From NCBI GenBank assembly GCA_032052615.1, contig DAMBWF010000002.1, positions 62,001 through 126,000 of the forward strand: DNA of 64,000 bases, given 5' to 3'. The notes beneath the pieces were generated by a model. That model had not been told where the DNA came from, searched no databases, and saw only the letters and a program-made list of their open reading frames with translations. The first letter of the stretch is position 1. Each line of letters starts with the position of its first letter. This stretch comes from Pseudomonas_T sp032052615. GTDB lineage: Bacteria; Pseudomonadota; Gammaproteobacteria; Pseudomonadales; Pseudomonadaceae. Of the stretch, positions 1 through 6,875 are shown in pieces. The position numbers and the translations under genes were made by a program.

Positions 1-1
1 T

Positions 2-331
2 CCGGGGGCGGAAATCAGCAGCACTGGTCGGCTGGAATCGAAGAAGGTGCCTGGTTCGAAGGCGGCATATTTTGATCTCAAGATGAGTTTCATCCGCCAT
101 CGAATCGTCAAAGACAGTGAAGCGTCAGGGTTGGTTGAAAGCATGGAGTTTGTGGTGTCACAGCCTCGCAGAGGTGAGCTTGAGCACATTCACAAGGAAG
201 TCATCAAATTCGATTCGGCTTGGTTCGAATCCCTTATCCGGATGCCGGTTGATCATCCTTATCGCAGAATGGATAGAGTGAAGATGGCCCGGGAGGAACT
301 GGGCGATCTGCTGGAGATGCCTCAAGCCTGA
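2..331 (+). CDS. C-terminal fragment of an unrecognised protein, possibly last gene of a tns operon
   Basis: The frame is open from the window edge and ends with TGA at 331, so about 109 C-terminal residues of a longer protein are visible. There is no signal peptide or membrane segment; the fragment is charged and ends in a helical stretch. The order FDSAWFESL, then DHP, then a REEL-containing helix recalls the C-terminus of Tn7 TnsE as I remember it, but only weakly. Position and strand fit the last gene of a tns operon reading inward from a transposon right end. A TnsD/TniQ-like or unrelated protein is equally possible. It converges on the small gene at 398-661. Confidence 0.5.
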   Translation, partial: PGAEISSTGRLESKKVPGSKAAYFDLKMSFIRHRIVKDSEASGLVESMEFVVSQPRRGELEHIHKEVIKFDSAWFESLIRMPVDHPYRRMDRVKMAREELGDLLEMPQA

Positions 332-341
332 GGAGCCCTGC

Positions 342-402
342 TGTAAACCACTTTTTTTCACTGTAAACCACAGTGGTTTACAGTTGAAAAAAGTGGTTTA
401 CA
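342..402. repeat. Large near-perfect palindrome built from four copies of TGTAAACCAC
   Basis: Two 30-base arms (342-371 and 373-402) are inverted around base 372 with essentially one substitution. Each arm holds two copies of the 10-mer TGTAAACCAC or its complement, separated by an A/T tract. The inner 361-383 is a perfect palindrome. It lies between two convergent genes and its right edge includes the stop codon of the minus-strand gene. It could act as a bidirectional hairpin terminator, although no T-run follows the stem in either direction. It could also be a multi-site operator or replication/transposition protein site. Confidence 0.75.
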
Positions 403-661
403 ACGCAGCTACGGCACGCGCCCTGGCGACTCCCCAGGCCAACGCGCTCGTCATTGATTCGTTCGGCCTGGTGTCGAACGCTTCCTCATACAGAGCGGTT
501 CCCGACGACGCGTACACACCGATAAACAGCTGCGTTGCGCCTATCCGTGAAAGCCTTACCTGCACGTCGAGATAAGATCCGTCATTCAGGATCTCTTCGT
601 GGGTCCGGTGATGAAGCGTAGGATCTGCCCAGCTCCAATAAACATCTCCCCGCAAACGCAT
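398..661 (-). CDS. Conserved-looking small protein of unknown function (87 aa)
   Basis: The protein is 87 residues with balanced composition: an aromatic N-terminal part (DVYWSWADP), a predicted beta-rich middle (YLDVQVRLSRIGATQLFIGVY) and an Ala-rich C-terminal helix. There is no signal peptide or transmembrane segment. I do not recognise a named family, although the sequence has the feel of small proteins carried by Pseudomonas mobile elements. It ends inside the large palindrome at 342-402, facing the left-edge gene. No clear promoter was identified upstream. Confidence 0.6.
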   Translation of the reverse strand: MRLRGDVYWSWADPTLHHRTHEEILNDGSYLDVQVRLSRIGATQLFIGVYASSGTALYEEAFDTRPNESMTSALAWGVARARAVAAL

Positions 662-875
662 GCAGCCCCCAGCAACCGATGGATAGCCATAGATTCCAAA
701 CTAGCCAAAGCGAGGCGGCAATCAAGCCGATCTAAGCTGCTTGTGAGTCGCGCCCGACAAGTGACCAGCTTGGAGTGACTTCGAACAGCCCCAACCGATC
801 ACGCAAAGCAGAAGACTCACGCCTGGGTCCGATTGATCAGCGAGACAGTCAGGAAGGTTTGCACACAGCCCAAAC

Positions 876-905
876 AAAAAAGCAGCTCCCGAGAGCTGCT
901 TTTTT
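876..905. terminator. Bidirectional intrinsic terminator
   Basis: An 8-bp stem (AGCAGCTC / GAGCTGCT, 881-900) with loop CCGA is flanked by an A-run on the left and a T-run on the right, so it can stop transcription in both directions. It lies immediately downstream of the stop codon of the 42-residue gene at 907-1035. The remaining DNA between 662 and 906 shows no other gene I can support. Confidence 0.85.
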
Positions 906-906
906 C

Positions 907-1035
907 TTACTCCCCCTTTTTGTGCTTGTGGGGTTTCAGGTCCGGATGGTCCTTCTGCTTTTCAGGGGTGACTCGCTGCCTTTTGTCCGGAGTGCCATCT
1001 TCATTGGTGCGCTTTGGGCCTGGCTTGATGCTCAT
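907..1035 (-). CDS. Small basic protein, 42 aa, unknown function
   Basis: This short gene has complete expression signals. A consensus-like promoter (TTGACA, 17 bp, TAATTA at 1078-1106) precedes it. An AAGGAAG ribosome site stands about seven bases before the ATG at 1035. A strong terminator follows directly after the TAA. The product starts MSIKPGPKRTNEDGTPDKRQ and ends in a Lys/His cluster (KPHKHKKGE). It is very hydrophilic, Lys/Arg/Pro-rich, has no signal peptide, and is probably cytoplasmic and disordered. No family is recognised. The His/Lys tail could bind metal or nucleic acid, but that is only a guess from composition. Confidence 0.7.
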   Translation of the reverse strand: MSIKPGPKRTNEDGTPDKRQRVTPEKQKDHPDLKPHKHKKGE

Positions 1036-1077
1036 GCAAAACTTCCTTTTCCGCTTGGGTTGTTGAATGCAGCTATG

Positions 1078-1106
1078 TAATTAGTCCAGCTTCTCTCAGC
1101 TGTCAA
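1078..1106 (-). promoter_or_regulatory. Sigma-70 promoter for the 42-aa gene
   Basis: On the minus strand TTGACA (1106-1101) and TAATTA (1083-1078) are separated by exactly 17 bases. Transcription would start near 1070, giving a leader of about 35 nt before the ATG at 1035. It lacks the ATTGTAATT box found at other island promoters, so it looks constitutive. Confidence 0.75.
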
Positions 1107-1157
1107 AGCAGGCTGGTGCAGAACCGCCTGGCCGATGATCCGGTCCACATCGAACAT

Positions 1158-2855
1158 TCAGAGGCCAGAATAAGAGCCTCCGGCCAAGGGCTTGCAAGGG
1201 GCTGTGAAATCCAGCGCTGAGCGATACGAAGACGTCTGGACGTTCATCATGCCGAGCACGGTGTGGAACAGGTTGTCGTGGCTCAGCGGTGACGTGGTTT
1301 GAGCTTTCAAACAACCCACGTTGACCTTTTCGCTCTTCGCGAGCGAGTCAGACATCCAAAGTACCAACGGCACCTTTGTTTGCTCGTCAGGAGCCATCGC
1401 GTAAGGCAGCCCGTGCAGATAGAGCCCACCCTCCCCCAGCGATTCGCCGTGGTCCGAAACGTACATCAGCGCAGTGTCGAACTTGGTGTTGGCCGCCAGG
1501 ATATCGATGAGATTTGCAGTCACATAATCGGTGTAGAGGATTGAGTTGTCGTAGGCATTGACCACCTCCTCCTGCTTACATTTGTCGAGCTCGTTGGTCT
1601 CGCACACCGGTGCGAATTTCTTGAATTGCGAGGGGTAGCGCTTGTAGTAGGCCGGGCCGTGACTGCCTTTGTAGTGGAGCACCAGGACAGCATCGCCTTC
1701 CTGGCGCTTGATGAAGTCTTGCATCTCCGTGAGCAGCACCCCGTCCTTACACTCCTCGCTGGTGCACAGTTGGGAATCCGCGTGAGAGGCAGCCTTGTGG
1801 TTGGGAACCCTGTCGCAGACCCCTTTGCACCCCGAGTTGTTGTCAGTCCACATGACACTAATGCCAGCGCGTTGAAGCACGTCGAGCAGCCCTTCTCGGC
1901 TCTTGGCCAAGCCATCTTTGTACTGGGCCTTACCCACGTCCAAGAACATGCATGGCAGCGAGACCGCGGTAGCGGTACCGCAGGAGCTCACGTTCGTGAA
2001 GCTGATGACATTTCGCTTTTCTAGTTCCGGATTCGTTTCACGGGAGTAGCCGTTGAGGGAGAAGTTGGCGGAGCGAGCGGTCTCTCCTACTGCCAGTACC
2101 AGCAGCCTGGGTTTACGAGCCGCACCCTGTCGATTAACTACCGCATCAGTACCAATGGCCGTTAGCGTTTTAGGTGTGGCCAGCTGTCGCTTCAGGTACC
2201 CATGGCCAGCCGCAAACAAGTTAGTAGGTACCAGGATCAGCCGGATCTCCCGATTGTTGCGCAGCAAGGAGGCATACGACTGGTACTGACTCAACGCGAT
2301 GCCAGACAAGGTCAACAGAGCGAGCGACAGAGCAATGACCCTGCTGACCAAAGCTTTGGCCCAAGGCTTGCGCCGGAGGGGAACCCGGGTGATCAGGTAG
2401 ACGGGCAACACCCCAACCATTGCGACCCAAAGACCGAGCTTCCAACTCAACAGCTCGGTTGCCTCAGCGACGTCGGTCTCCACAACGTTGGTGAACATTG
2501 TGTAATCGACCACGATGCCGTAGGCATTCATGAAGTAACTCGCGAATGACGCGCTGATCAGCACCAGACACAGCAAGGGTTTGGCCAGCCGCCCCCATGA
2601 CAGCAAGCTCAGCACGGTAAACACCCATGCGAATACTATGACTGGGAGGCTAGCCGCTAGCAGCCAGTTCACTTCATCGGTTTTGAATACCAGCTTCCAG
2701 AGCACGTTCCAGAGCTCAGCGTTCGCGAATAGCAGTAACCAAAAAGTTACCAGGCCGATTAGCAAATTAGTACTGATGCCTATCTGCCGCGCATTGCGAA
2801 TAGCAAAGATCCATTTGCTTAACAGGGTGTGAACAATGGATTTGGAAGGTGTCAT
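1158..2855 (-). CDS. eptA: Phosphoethanolamine-lipid A transferase (EptA/PmrC family)
   Basis: The enzyme transfers phosphoethanolamine from phosphatidylethanolamine to lipid A at the periplasmic face of the inner membrane, lowering surface charge and polymyxin binding. About 565 residues. Several hydrophobic segments fill the first ~200 residues. The periplasmic sulfatase-fold domain shows VGETARS (Glu258), the nucleophile Thr in CGTATAV (Thr294), the metal motif SDHGESLGE, and HGLPYAMAP. Cysteines for the usual disulfides are present. The ATG at 2855 is preferred over the TTG at 2861. A metal-type operator/promoter block lies about 190-250 bases upstream (3048-3101), suggesting induction with czcCBA. 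Mcr enzymes belong to the same family; I cannot place this gene among them by eye. Confidence 0.93.
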   Translation of the reverse strand: MTPSKSIVHTLLSKWIFAIRNARQIGISTNLLIGLVTFWLLLFANAELWNVLWKLVFKTDEVNWLLAASLPVIVFAWVFTVLSLLSWGRLAKPLLCLVLISASFASYFMNAYGIVVDYTMFTNVVETDVAEATELLSWKLGLWVAMVGVLPVYLITRVPLRRKPWAKALVSRVIALSLALLTLSGIALSQYQSYASLLRNNREIRLILVPTNLFAAGHGYLKRQLATPKTLTAIGTDAVVNRQGAARKPRLLVLAVGETARSANFSLNGYSRETNPELEKRNVISFTNVSSCGTATAVSLPCMFLDVGKAQYKDGLAKSREGLLDVLQRAGISVMWTDNNSGCKGVCDRVPNHKAASHADSQLCTSEECKDGVLLTEMQDFIKRQEGDAVLVLHYKGSHGPAYYKRYPSQFKKFAPVCETNELDKCKQEEVVNAYDNSILYTDYVTANLIDILAANTKFDTALMYVSDHGESLGEGGLYLHGLPYAMAPDEQTKVPLVLWMSDSLAKSEKVNVGCLKAQTTSPLSHDNLFHTVLGMMNVQTSSYRSALDFTAPCKPLAGGSYSGL

Positions 2856-3047
2856 TATCAAACTCTGGAAGCTGCTTATCCATGGCGGTAGCTATGGAGT
2901 TAGCGGGAGCTACAAGGCAAGCCGTCGACAGATGCTGAGCGATTGCGCAATGTGCGGAGCGCCAGAGGCCTTAGGCCCCTAGGCGTTGGAGACGCTTAGT
3001 ATGTGTGAGGCATAGGGATAAAAAGAGAAATGAATCTCGCTGAGCGC

Positions 3048-3101
3048 ATTATTTCCGGGACCTGATAACGACACGATGACCTCGGGATTACAATGCTGAC
3101 A
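3048..3101 (-). promoter_or_regulatory. Island operator-promoter block 1 (for eptA)
   Basis: Read on the minus strand: box TGTCAGCATTGTAATC (3101-3086), TCATC, GTTATC, then -10 AATAAT (3053-3048). ATTGTAAT to -10 is 41 nt, the same as at five other island promoters. It faces eptA and would give a leader of about 190 nt. The rest of the 2856-3345 gap holds no gene I can support. A GAGGGG ribosome site serves the next gene at 3346. Confidence 0.65.
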
Positions 3102-3345
3102 GAAATCCAATAACTGCTGTTTTGATTGTCGTTGATCACGCTATGATCAAAATTAGGGGAATACCACCCACCAAAAAAAATGCGCCGCTCAGCTAGATAA
3201 ATTTAATTTCACAAACAAAACGGTTTCGTTTTGACGTAGGCTAATTTTGAACTTTCACTTCAACTTACAAGTCTTTCTCGCGAGCAGAACATTCTTTTCA
3301 ACTTTTGCTCGTTAATATGTCACCCATCAATGAGGGGCGAATACC

Positions 3346-3684
3346 ATGAGCTTTTTCAAAAATATCCTGGGCGGGCACCATGGCCGTGGAAACCACGGTG
3401 GCGGCAAGCACCACAGCGGGGGACATGGGGCCGAGCAATATGATCGCCATGGCCGGCAGCAGGGCTGCGACGGCGGCAATCAGGTGTATGACGGAGGGCG
3501 CCCTGCCACTCCAGCCCCCATCAAAGATCTGCAGGGCTGCAGGCAGTGCCGGACGGCCAACGATCCGTCAGCACGCTTTTGTCTAAACTGCGGTACACCA
3601 CTATCGAGTGGTTGCACCGCCTGCGGCTCGTTGCTGAGCGCAGGAGCAAAATTTTGCAGTCAGTGTGGCCAAGCGACGCTCTAA
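3346..3684 (+). CDS. His/Gly-rich protein with C-terminal double zinc ribbon (112 aa)
   Basis: The N-terminal ~45 residues are a His/Gly-rich tract (GGHHGRGNHGGGKHH and onward). The C-terminal half carries two CxxC...CxxC zinc ribbons (CRQCRT...CLNCG and CTACGS...CSQCG). There is no signal peptide, so a cytoplasmic zinc-binding, buffering or regulatory role is likely. It precedes czcD by 54 bases on the same strand, suggesting one transcript and a partner role in zinc handling. A good ribosome site (GAGGGG) precedes the ATG. The exact function is unknown. Confidence 0.8.
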   Translation: MSFFKNILGGHHGRGNHGGGKHHSGGHGAEQYDRHGRQQGCDGGNQVYDGGRPATPAPIKDLQGCRQCRTANDPSARFCLNCGTPLSSGCTACGSLLSAGAKFCSQCGQATL

Positions 3685-3738
3685 CGCTAGGCAGACAGGA
3701 AGGCCAACGAGACCACAACCTTGCGCAAGGAGAAATAC

Positions 3739-4644
3739 GTGGGTTCAAATCATGACCATGGCAGCGCTGCAGTACGCGAGGGGCATCAGAAGAAGCTAAT
3801 CATGGCGCTCGTCTTGACTGGCAGCTTCATGATTGCAGAAGTGATCGGTGCGTGGATTACCGGCAGCCTGGCGCTGCTGTCGGACGCATCTCACATGTTC
3901 ACAGATACTGCCGCCTTGGCGATCTCACTGATTGCACTTCAGATAGCCAAGCGGCCGGCGGATCAGAAAAGAACCTTCGGCTATGCGCGCCTGGAAATTC
4001 TGGCTTCGACGTTCAACGCAGTGCTGCTCTTCCTGGTGGCGATGTACATTTTGTATGAGGCCTACCAGCGCTTCTTCATGCCGGCGGAGATCGCTACCGG
4101 AGCGATGATGTGGATCGCAATCGCCGGCCTGATCATCAACCTAATTTCGATGCGCCTTCTGGCATCTGCGAGCAACGAAAGCCTCAACGTCAAAGGAGCC
4201 TACCTCGAAGTTTGGAGCGACATGCTCGGCTCGCTTGGCGTAATCATCGCGGCACTTATCATCCGCTTCACCGGCTGGACCTGGGTCGACACGATTGTCG
4301 CTGTGGCAATCGGCCTTTGGGTTCTGCCGCGGACGTGGCAGTTGCTTCGCGAAAGCCTGGGGATCCTCATGGAGGGTGTCCCGAGGGGGCTCGACGTTAC
4401 GGCAATCGAGGCCACCATCCTCGGCGTAGATGGCGTGACGGACGTTCATGACTTGCACGTGTGGGCTGTCAGCAGTGGCAGCAACGTGATGACGTCGCAC
4501 GTAGTGGTTCGGGATTCTGCAGATGGGGATGCTGTGCTGGCGGCCGTCGTGGATGCTGTCAGCGATGCATTCGAAATCCATCACTGCACCATCCAGATCG
4601 AGCGGGCAGCTTTCCACGAGAGCGTTCCCTCGCCCTCGCACTGA
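3739..4644 (+). CDS. czcD: CzcD-type cation diffusion facilitator (Zn/Co/Cd exporter)
   Basis: Inner-membrane proton-coupled exporter moving Zn(II), and often Co and Cd, from cytoplasm to periplasm. 301 residues, a normal CDF length, with six predicted membrane helices. Metal-site motifs are visible: SDASHMFTD in helix 2 (HxxxD) and EVWSDMLGS in helix 5. A His-containing N-terminal tail (NHDHG) and a cytoplasmic C-terminal domain (VHDLHVWAVSSG, HHCTIQIE) are present. The GTG at 3739 is chosen because AAGGAG stands six bases upstream; the in-frame TTG at 3721 has none. It follows the zinc-ribbon gene. Confidence 0.93.
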   Translation: MGSNHDHGSAAVREGHQKKLIMALVLTGSFMIAEVIGAWITGSLALLSDASHMFTDTAALAISLIALQIAKRPADQKRTFGYARLEILASTFNAVLLFLVAMYILYEAYQRFFMPAEIATGAMMWIAIAGLIINLISMRLLASASNESLNVKGAYLEVWSDMLGSLGVIIAALIIRFTGWTWVDTIVAVAIGLWVLPRTWQLLRESLGILMEGVPRGLDVTAIEATILGVDGVTDVHDLHVWAVSSGSNVMTSHVVVRDSADGDAVLAAVVDAVSDAFEIHHCTIQIERAAFHESVPSPSH

Positions 4645-4668
4645 CCGATCGGTAAACACCATGCAAAC

Positions 4669-4696
4669 ACATCACCCTCCTGGCTGAGGGTGATGT
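4669..4696 (+). terminator. Strong hairpin after czcD
   Basis: An 11-bp perfect stem (ACATCACCCTC / GAGGGTGATGT, loop of six) lies 25 bases after the czcD stop. No T-run follows, so it may act as a factor-dependent terminator or an mRNA 3'-stabilising hairpin. Confidence 0.5.
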
Positions 4697-4801
4697 TGCA
4701 AAAAAATGCGGTGAGGGATGCCGTAAACGGCAGGAGCGCTTCGAGGGGGGTTGGTGAATGGCTTCGCCTGCCCTCGTCAACAACCTCCAGAAGGCTCAGC
4801 G

Positions 4802-5152
4802 ATGGCCTGGATCATCACGAAGTACCTACTCACTGCCGGTATAGTGATTCTCGTGTCAGAGCTGGCGAAACGCAGCGACAAGCTGGGCGGCTTGGTCGCC
4901 GCCCTACCCTTGGTCACGGTCTTGACGTTGGTCTGGCTCTATTTAGAGAACCAGAGCATGGAGAAGATCTCCAACCATGCTTGGTACACGTTCTGGTACG
5001 TGCTTCCTACCCTGCCGATGTTTATTGCTTTTCCATTGCTGCTACCTAAGCTCGGCTTTTGGCCGACACTGATCAGCAGCATCCTCATCACAATGGCCAG
5101 CTTCGGAGGCTTCGCCATACTGCTGCGCCGGTTCGGCATTGAGCTTCTATGA
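4802..5152 (+). CDS. DUF3147-like small inner-membrane protein (116 aa)
   Basis: Predicted integral membrane protein with about four hydrophobic segments (AWIITKYLLTAGIVILVSEL, LVAALPLVTVLTLVWLYL, FWYVLPTLPMFIAFPLLL, WPTLISSILITMASFGGFAILL). Layout and length fit the DUF3147 family, whose function is unknown. The ATG at 4802 is used because AGAAGG lies a suitable distance upstream; the longer frame from 4751 adds an unlikely hydrophilic N-terminus. It follows czcD on the same strand and could belong to the metal cargo. Confidence 0.8.
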   Translation: MAWIITKYLLTAGIVILVSELAKRSDKLGGLVAALPLVTVLTLVWLYLENQSMEKISNHAWYTFWYVLPTLPMFIAFPLLLPKLGFWPTLISSILITMASFGGFAILLRRFGIELL

Positions 5153-5184
5153 TCCGGTGGCCGCAGGGATCATCTTGATGAGCC

Positions 5185-5511
5185 TTAACGGCTATTAACA
5201 CACTCGCCCTTCACTAGGTAGCGAACCATGTGCAGTTCGCCTTTCGAGTCTTCGTAGGTCATCATGCTTCTTACATTACCGCAGTACCGCACGCTGGGTG
5301 ATACATACACCAACTTACCAACGTCCAGGTCCATGCCGTAGGCGTAGTCTTCTAGTTGAGGCATGGGCTTTTTTACGCGTTGAGCATAATCCGCAGTAGC
5401 CTCCCTAGCAGAACGCTCGATGCGTTGATTGATCTCCATACCGCTTTGGGCATTGGCTGTTAGTGATGTAAAGAGCATAAACACGGCGATCGCTGATACA
5501 GTAGTGTTCAT
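5185..5511 (-). CDS. Secreted DUF2790 family protein (108 aa), copy 1
   Basis: Signal peptide of about 21 residues (MNTTVSAIAVFMLFTSLTANA), then a small domain with VKKPMPQLEDYAYGMDLDV, a conserved Cys pair (RYCGNV and GECVN) and MTYEDSKGELHMVRY. This matches the Pseudomonas DUF2790 family, small periplasmic proteins often next to metal-response genes, role unresolved. The second copy at 17342-17665 shares the same blocks. Its only evident promoter (5683-5735) lies beyond an intrinsic terminator at 5527-5551, so expression seems to require read-through of a structured leader. An AAGGGAC ribosome site precedes the ATG. Confidence 0.85.
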   Translation of the reverse strand: MNTTVSAIAVFMLFTSLTANAQSGMEINQRIERSAREATADYAQRVKKPMPQLEDYAYGMDLDVGKLVYVSPSVRYCGNVRSMMTYEDSKGELHMVRYLVKGECVNSR

Positions 5512-5526
5512 AAGAAGTCCCTTAAT

Positions 5527-5551
5527 AAAAAAGCGCCCGTAGGGGGGCGCT
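5527..5551 (-). terminator. Intrinsic terminator in the leader of DUF2790 copy 1
   Basis: On the minus strand the stem AGCGCCC / GGGCGCT with loop CCCTAC is followed by six T residues. It ends about 16-20 bases before the ATG of the gene at 5511, leaving no room for another promoter between. This arrangement is typical of transcription attenuation or of an sRNA 3' end. Confidence 0.8.
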
Positions 5552-5676
5552 AAAATTCACCTACCAAAGGAGCGTATGGTTTACAGGTGAATGCACTGGC
5601 GCGAACAACTGCTCGATGCTCTTGCCAAGCTGCTTTGAAATGAGACAATTTCCAAAGCAGCGATGCCTCTTCCGCT
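5531..5676 (-). ncRNA. Structured leader RNA or sRNA upstream of DUF2790 copy 1
   Basis: A transcript starting near 5676 from the operator-promoter block at 5683-5735 would contain three stems. One pairs GCTGCTTTGGAAAT with ATTTCAAAGCAGC, one pairs TTCACCT with AGGTGAA, and the last is the terminator at 5527-5551. The ~145-nt RNA has no convincing reading frame. It may be a stand-alone metal-induced sRNA or a cis-acting attenuator controlling DUF2790 copy 1. Copy 2 of that gene has a leader of only about 28 nt, so the structured segment is specific to this locus. I do not recognise it as a known riboswitch class. Confidence 0.45.
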
Positions 5677-5682
5677 GCCCTT

Positions 5683-5735
5683 AAACTAGCAAAGGAGGCT
5701 AACACCAAGATGATCGCGCAATTACAATTTGGACA
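5683..5735 (-). promoter_or_regulatory. Island operator-promoter block 2 (leader RNA / DUF2790 copy 1)
   Basis: Minus strand: box TGTCCAAATTGTAATT (5735-5720), TCATC, GTTAGC, then -10 TAGTTT (5688-5683), with ATTGTAATT to -10 of 40 nt. A further TTGTAA at 5745-5750 adds a possible half-site. The rest of the 5736-6200 gap holds no gene I can support, only the palindrome upstream of czcR. Confidence 0.65.
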
Positions 5736-6013
5736 TGTAATAGATTGTAAGATAATTATTCGAGAGAATATCGAGCCGCCACGTGAACTAATTTGCAGAA
5801 AAGCGCTGCGGTTTGCGGCCGTGCATGGGGTCTGCCTGCGTGGCGCCCTCGATCCAAGGCCAGTACCAGTCCTTGCAAGCTAACGACCGAAATGCTGCCT
5901 GCCCTGGCCGATTCCACCTGCCAGGCGAATCTGTCATACACCGCCGCAGGCCCCAGAATCCGCTATGCTTAGGGGTGGAGCCTGCATGACTGTCAGAAAT
6001 CTTGCGGCTACAT

Positions 6014-6025
6014 TACAAATTTGTA
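6014..6025. promoter_or_regulatory. Palindromic TACAAATTTGTA site upstream of czcR
   Basis: A perfect 12-base palindrome, 175 bases before czcR, made of the same TTACAA/TTGTAA half-sites as the island boxes but arranged symmetrically. A TAAGAT -10-like element lies at 6055-6060. This could be the autoregulatory site of the czcRS operon; the TCAY and GWTA parts of the island block are absent. Confidence 0.45.
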
Positions 6026-6200
6026 GGATTTCGCCGCGGCCAGCTTCTTCGCGTTAAGATTCAAGCGTCCTCAGGTGACCCGGCGTATGGACAGAGGTAG
6101 CGACTACCACATGCCATACCCTCAGCCAAACTTTCGAACAGCCTGCAACCATAATCTTGGCGGATTAGGCCAACTCCTTCCTCACACCTTGAGATAAGTT

Positions 6201-6875
6201 ATGCGCGTTCTAGTTGTGGAAGACGAAATTAAAACTGCCGAATATCTTCAGCAGGGCCTATCCGAAAGCGGGTATGTCGTAGATATCGTGCACAACGGTG
6301 TAGATGCTCTGCACTTGTTCAACACTAATGTCTATTCGTTGGTCCTCCTGGACGTGAACCTCCCGGGTATCGACGGCTGGGACCTGCTGGAAACCATCCG
6401 TAAGACCAGCCGGGTCCGCATCATCATGCTGACCGCCCGCGGACGCATCAATGACAAGCTCAAGGGCTTGGACGGCGGCGCGGATGACTACCTTGTGAAG
6501 CCATTCGAATTCCCTGAGCTGCTTGCTCGCATCCGTTCGCTGCAACGCCGTGGTGATGAGTTAGTCGAGAAGAGCTCGCTGAAAATTGCCGACCTGGAAC
6601 TCGACTCCGTCCGCCATCGCGTCTTCCGCGGTGGCACACGCATCGATCTCACCACCAAGGAATTTGCGCTTCTGCACCTGCTCATGAGCCGAACGGGCGA
6701 AGCGCTGACTCGCTCTCAGATCATCTCGTTGGTCTGGGATATGAATTTCGATTGCGACACCAATGTCATCGATGTAGCCATCCGGCGCTTGCGCTCGAAG
6801 ATCGATGACCCGTTTGAAACCAAGCTCATTCACACGCTTCGTGGCGTTGGGTACGTTTTTGAGGAACGCGCATGA
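6201..6875 (+). CDS. czcR: CzcR heavy-metal response regulator (OmpR/PhoB family)
   Basis: Cytoplasmic DNA-binding regulator activated by phosphorylation from CzcS. 224 residues. Receiver domain ~1-115 with the acidic pair in VEDE, phospho-acceptor Asp51 (LLLDVNLP region) and Lys100 (LVKPF). Winged-helix domain ~125-222 with DLTTKEFALL and the recognition-helix region DTNVIDVAIRRLRSKID. The FDCDTNV segment is typical of the heavy-metal subgroup (CzcR/CopR/CusR). It overlaps czcS by four bases. It is the leading candidate to bind the eight TTGTAAT boxes of this island. Confidence 0.93.
   Translation: MRVLVVEDEIKTAEYLQQGLSESGYVVDIVHNGVDALHLFNTNVYSLVLLDVNLPGIDGWDLLETIRKTSRVRIIMLTARGRINDKLKGLDGGADDYLVKPFEFPELLARIRSLQRRGDELVEKSSLKIADLELDSVRHRVFRGGTRIDLTTKEFALLHLLMSRTGEALTRSQIISLVWDMNFDCDTNVIDVAIRRLRSKIDDPFETKLIHTLRGVGYVFEERA

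Noticed and set aside
775..1080. Plus-strand frame of 101 codons
   Set aside because: It runs through the bidirectional terminator at 876-905 and is antisense to the well-supported 42-aa gene; no ribosome site.
5710..5883. Short plus-strand frame after AAAGGAGG
   Set aside because: The apparent ribosome site overlaps the -10 region of minus-strand promoter block 2, and the frame covers the operator; the product has no protein-like features.
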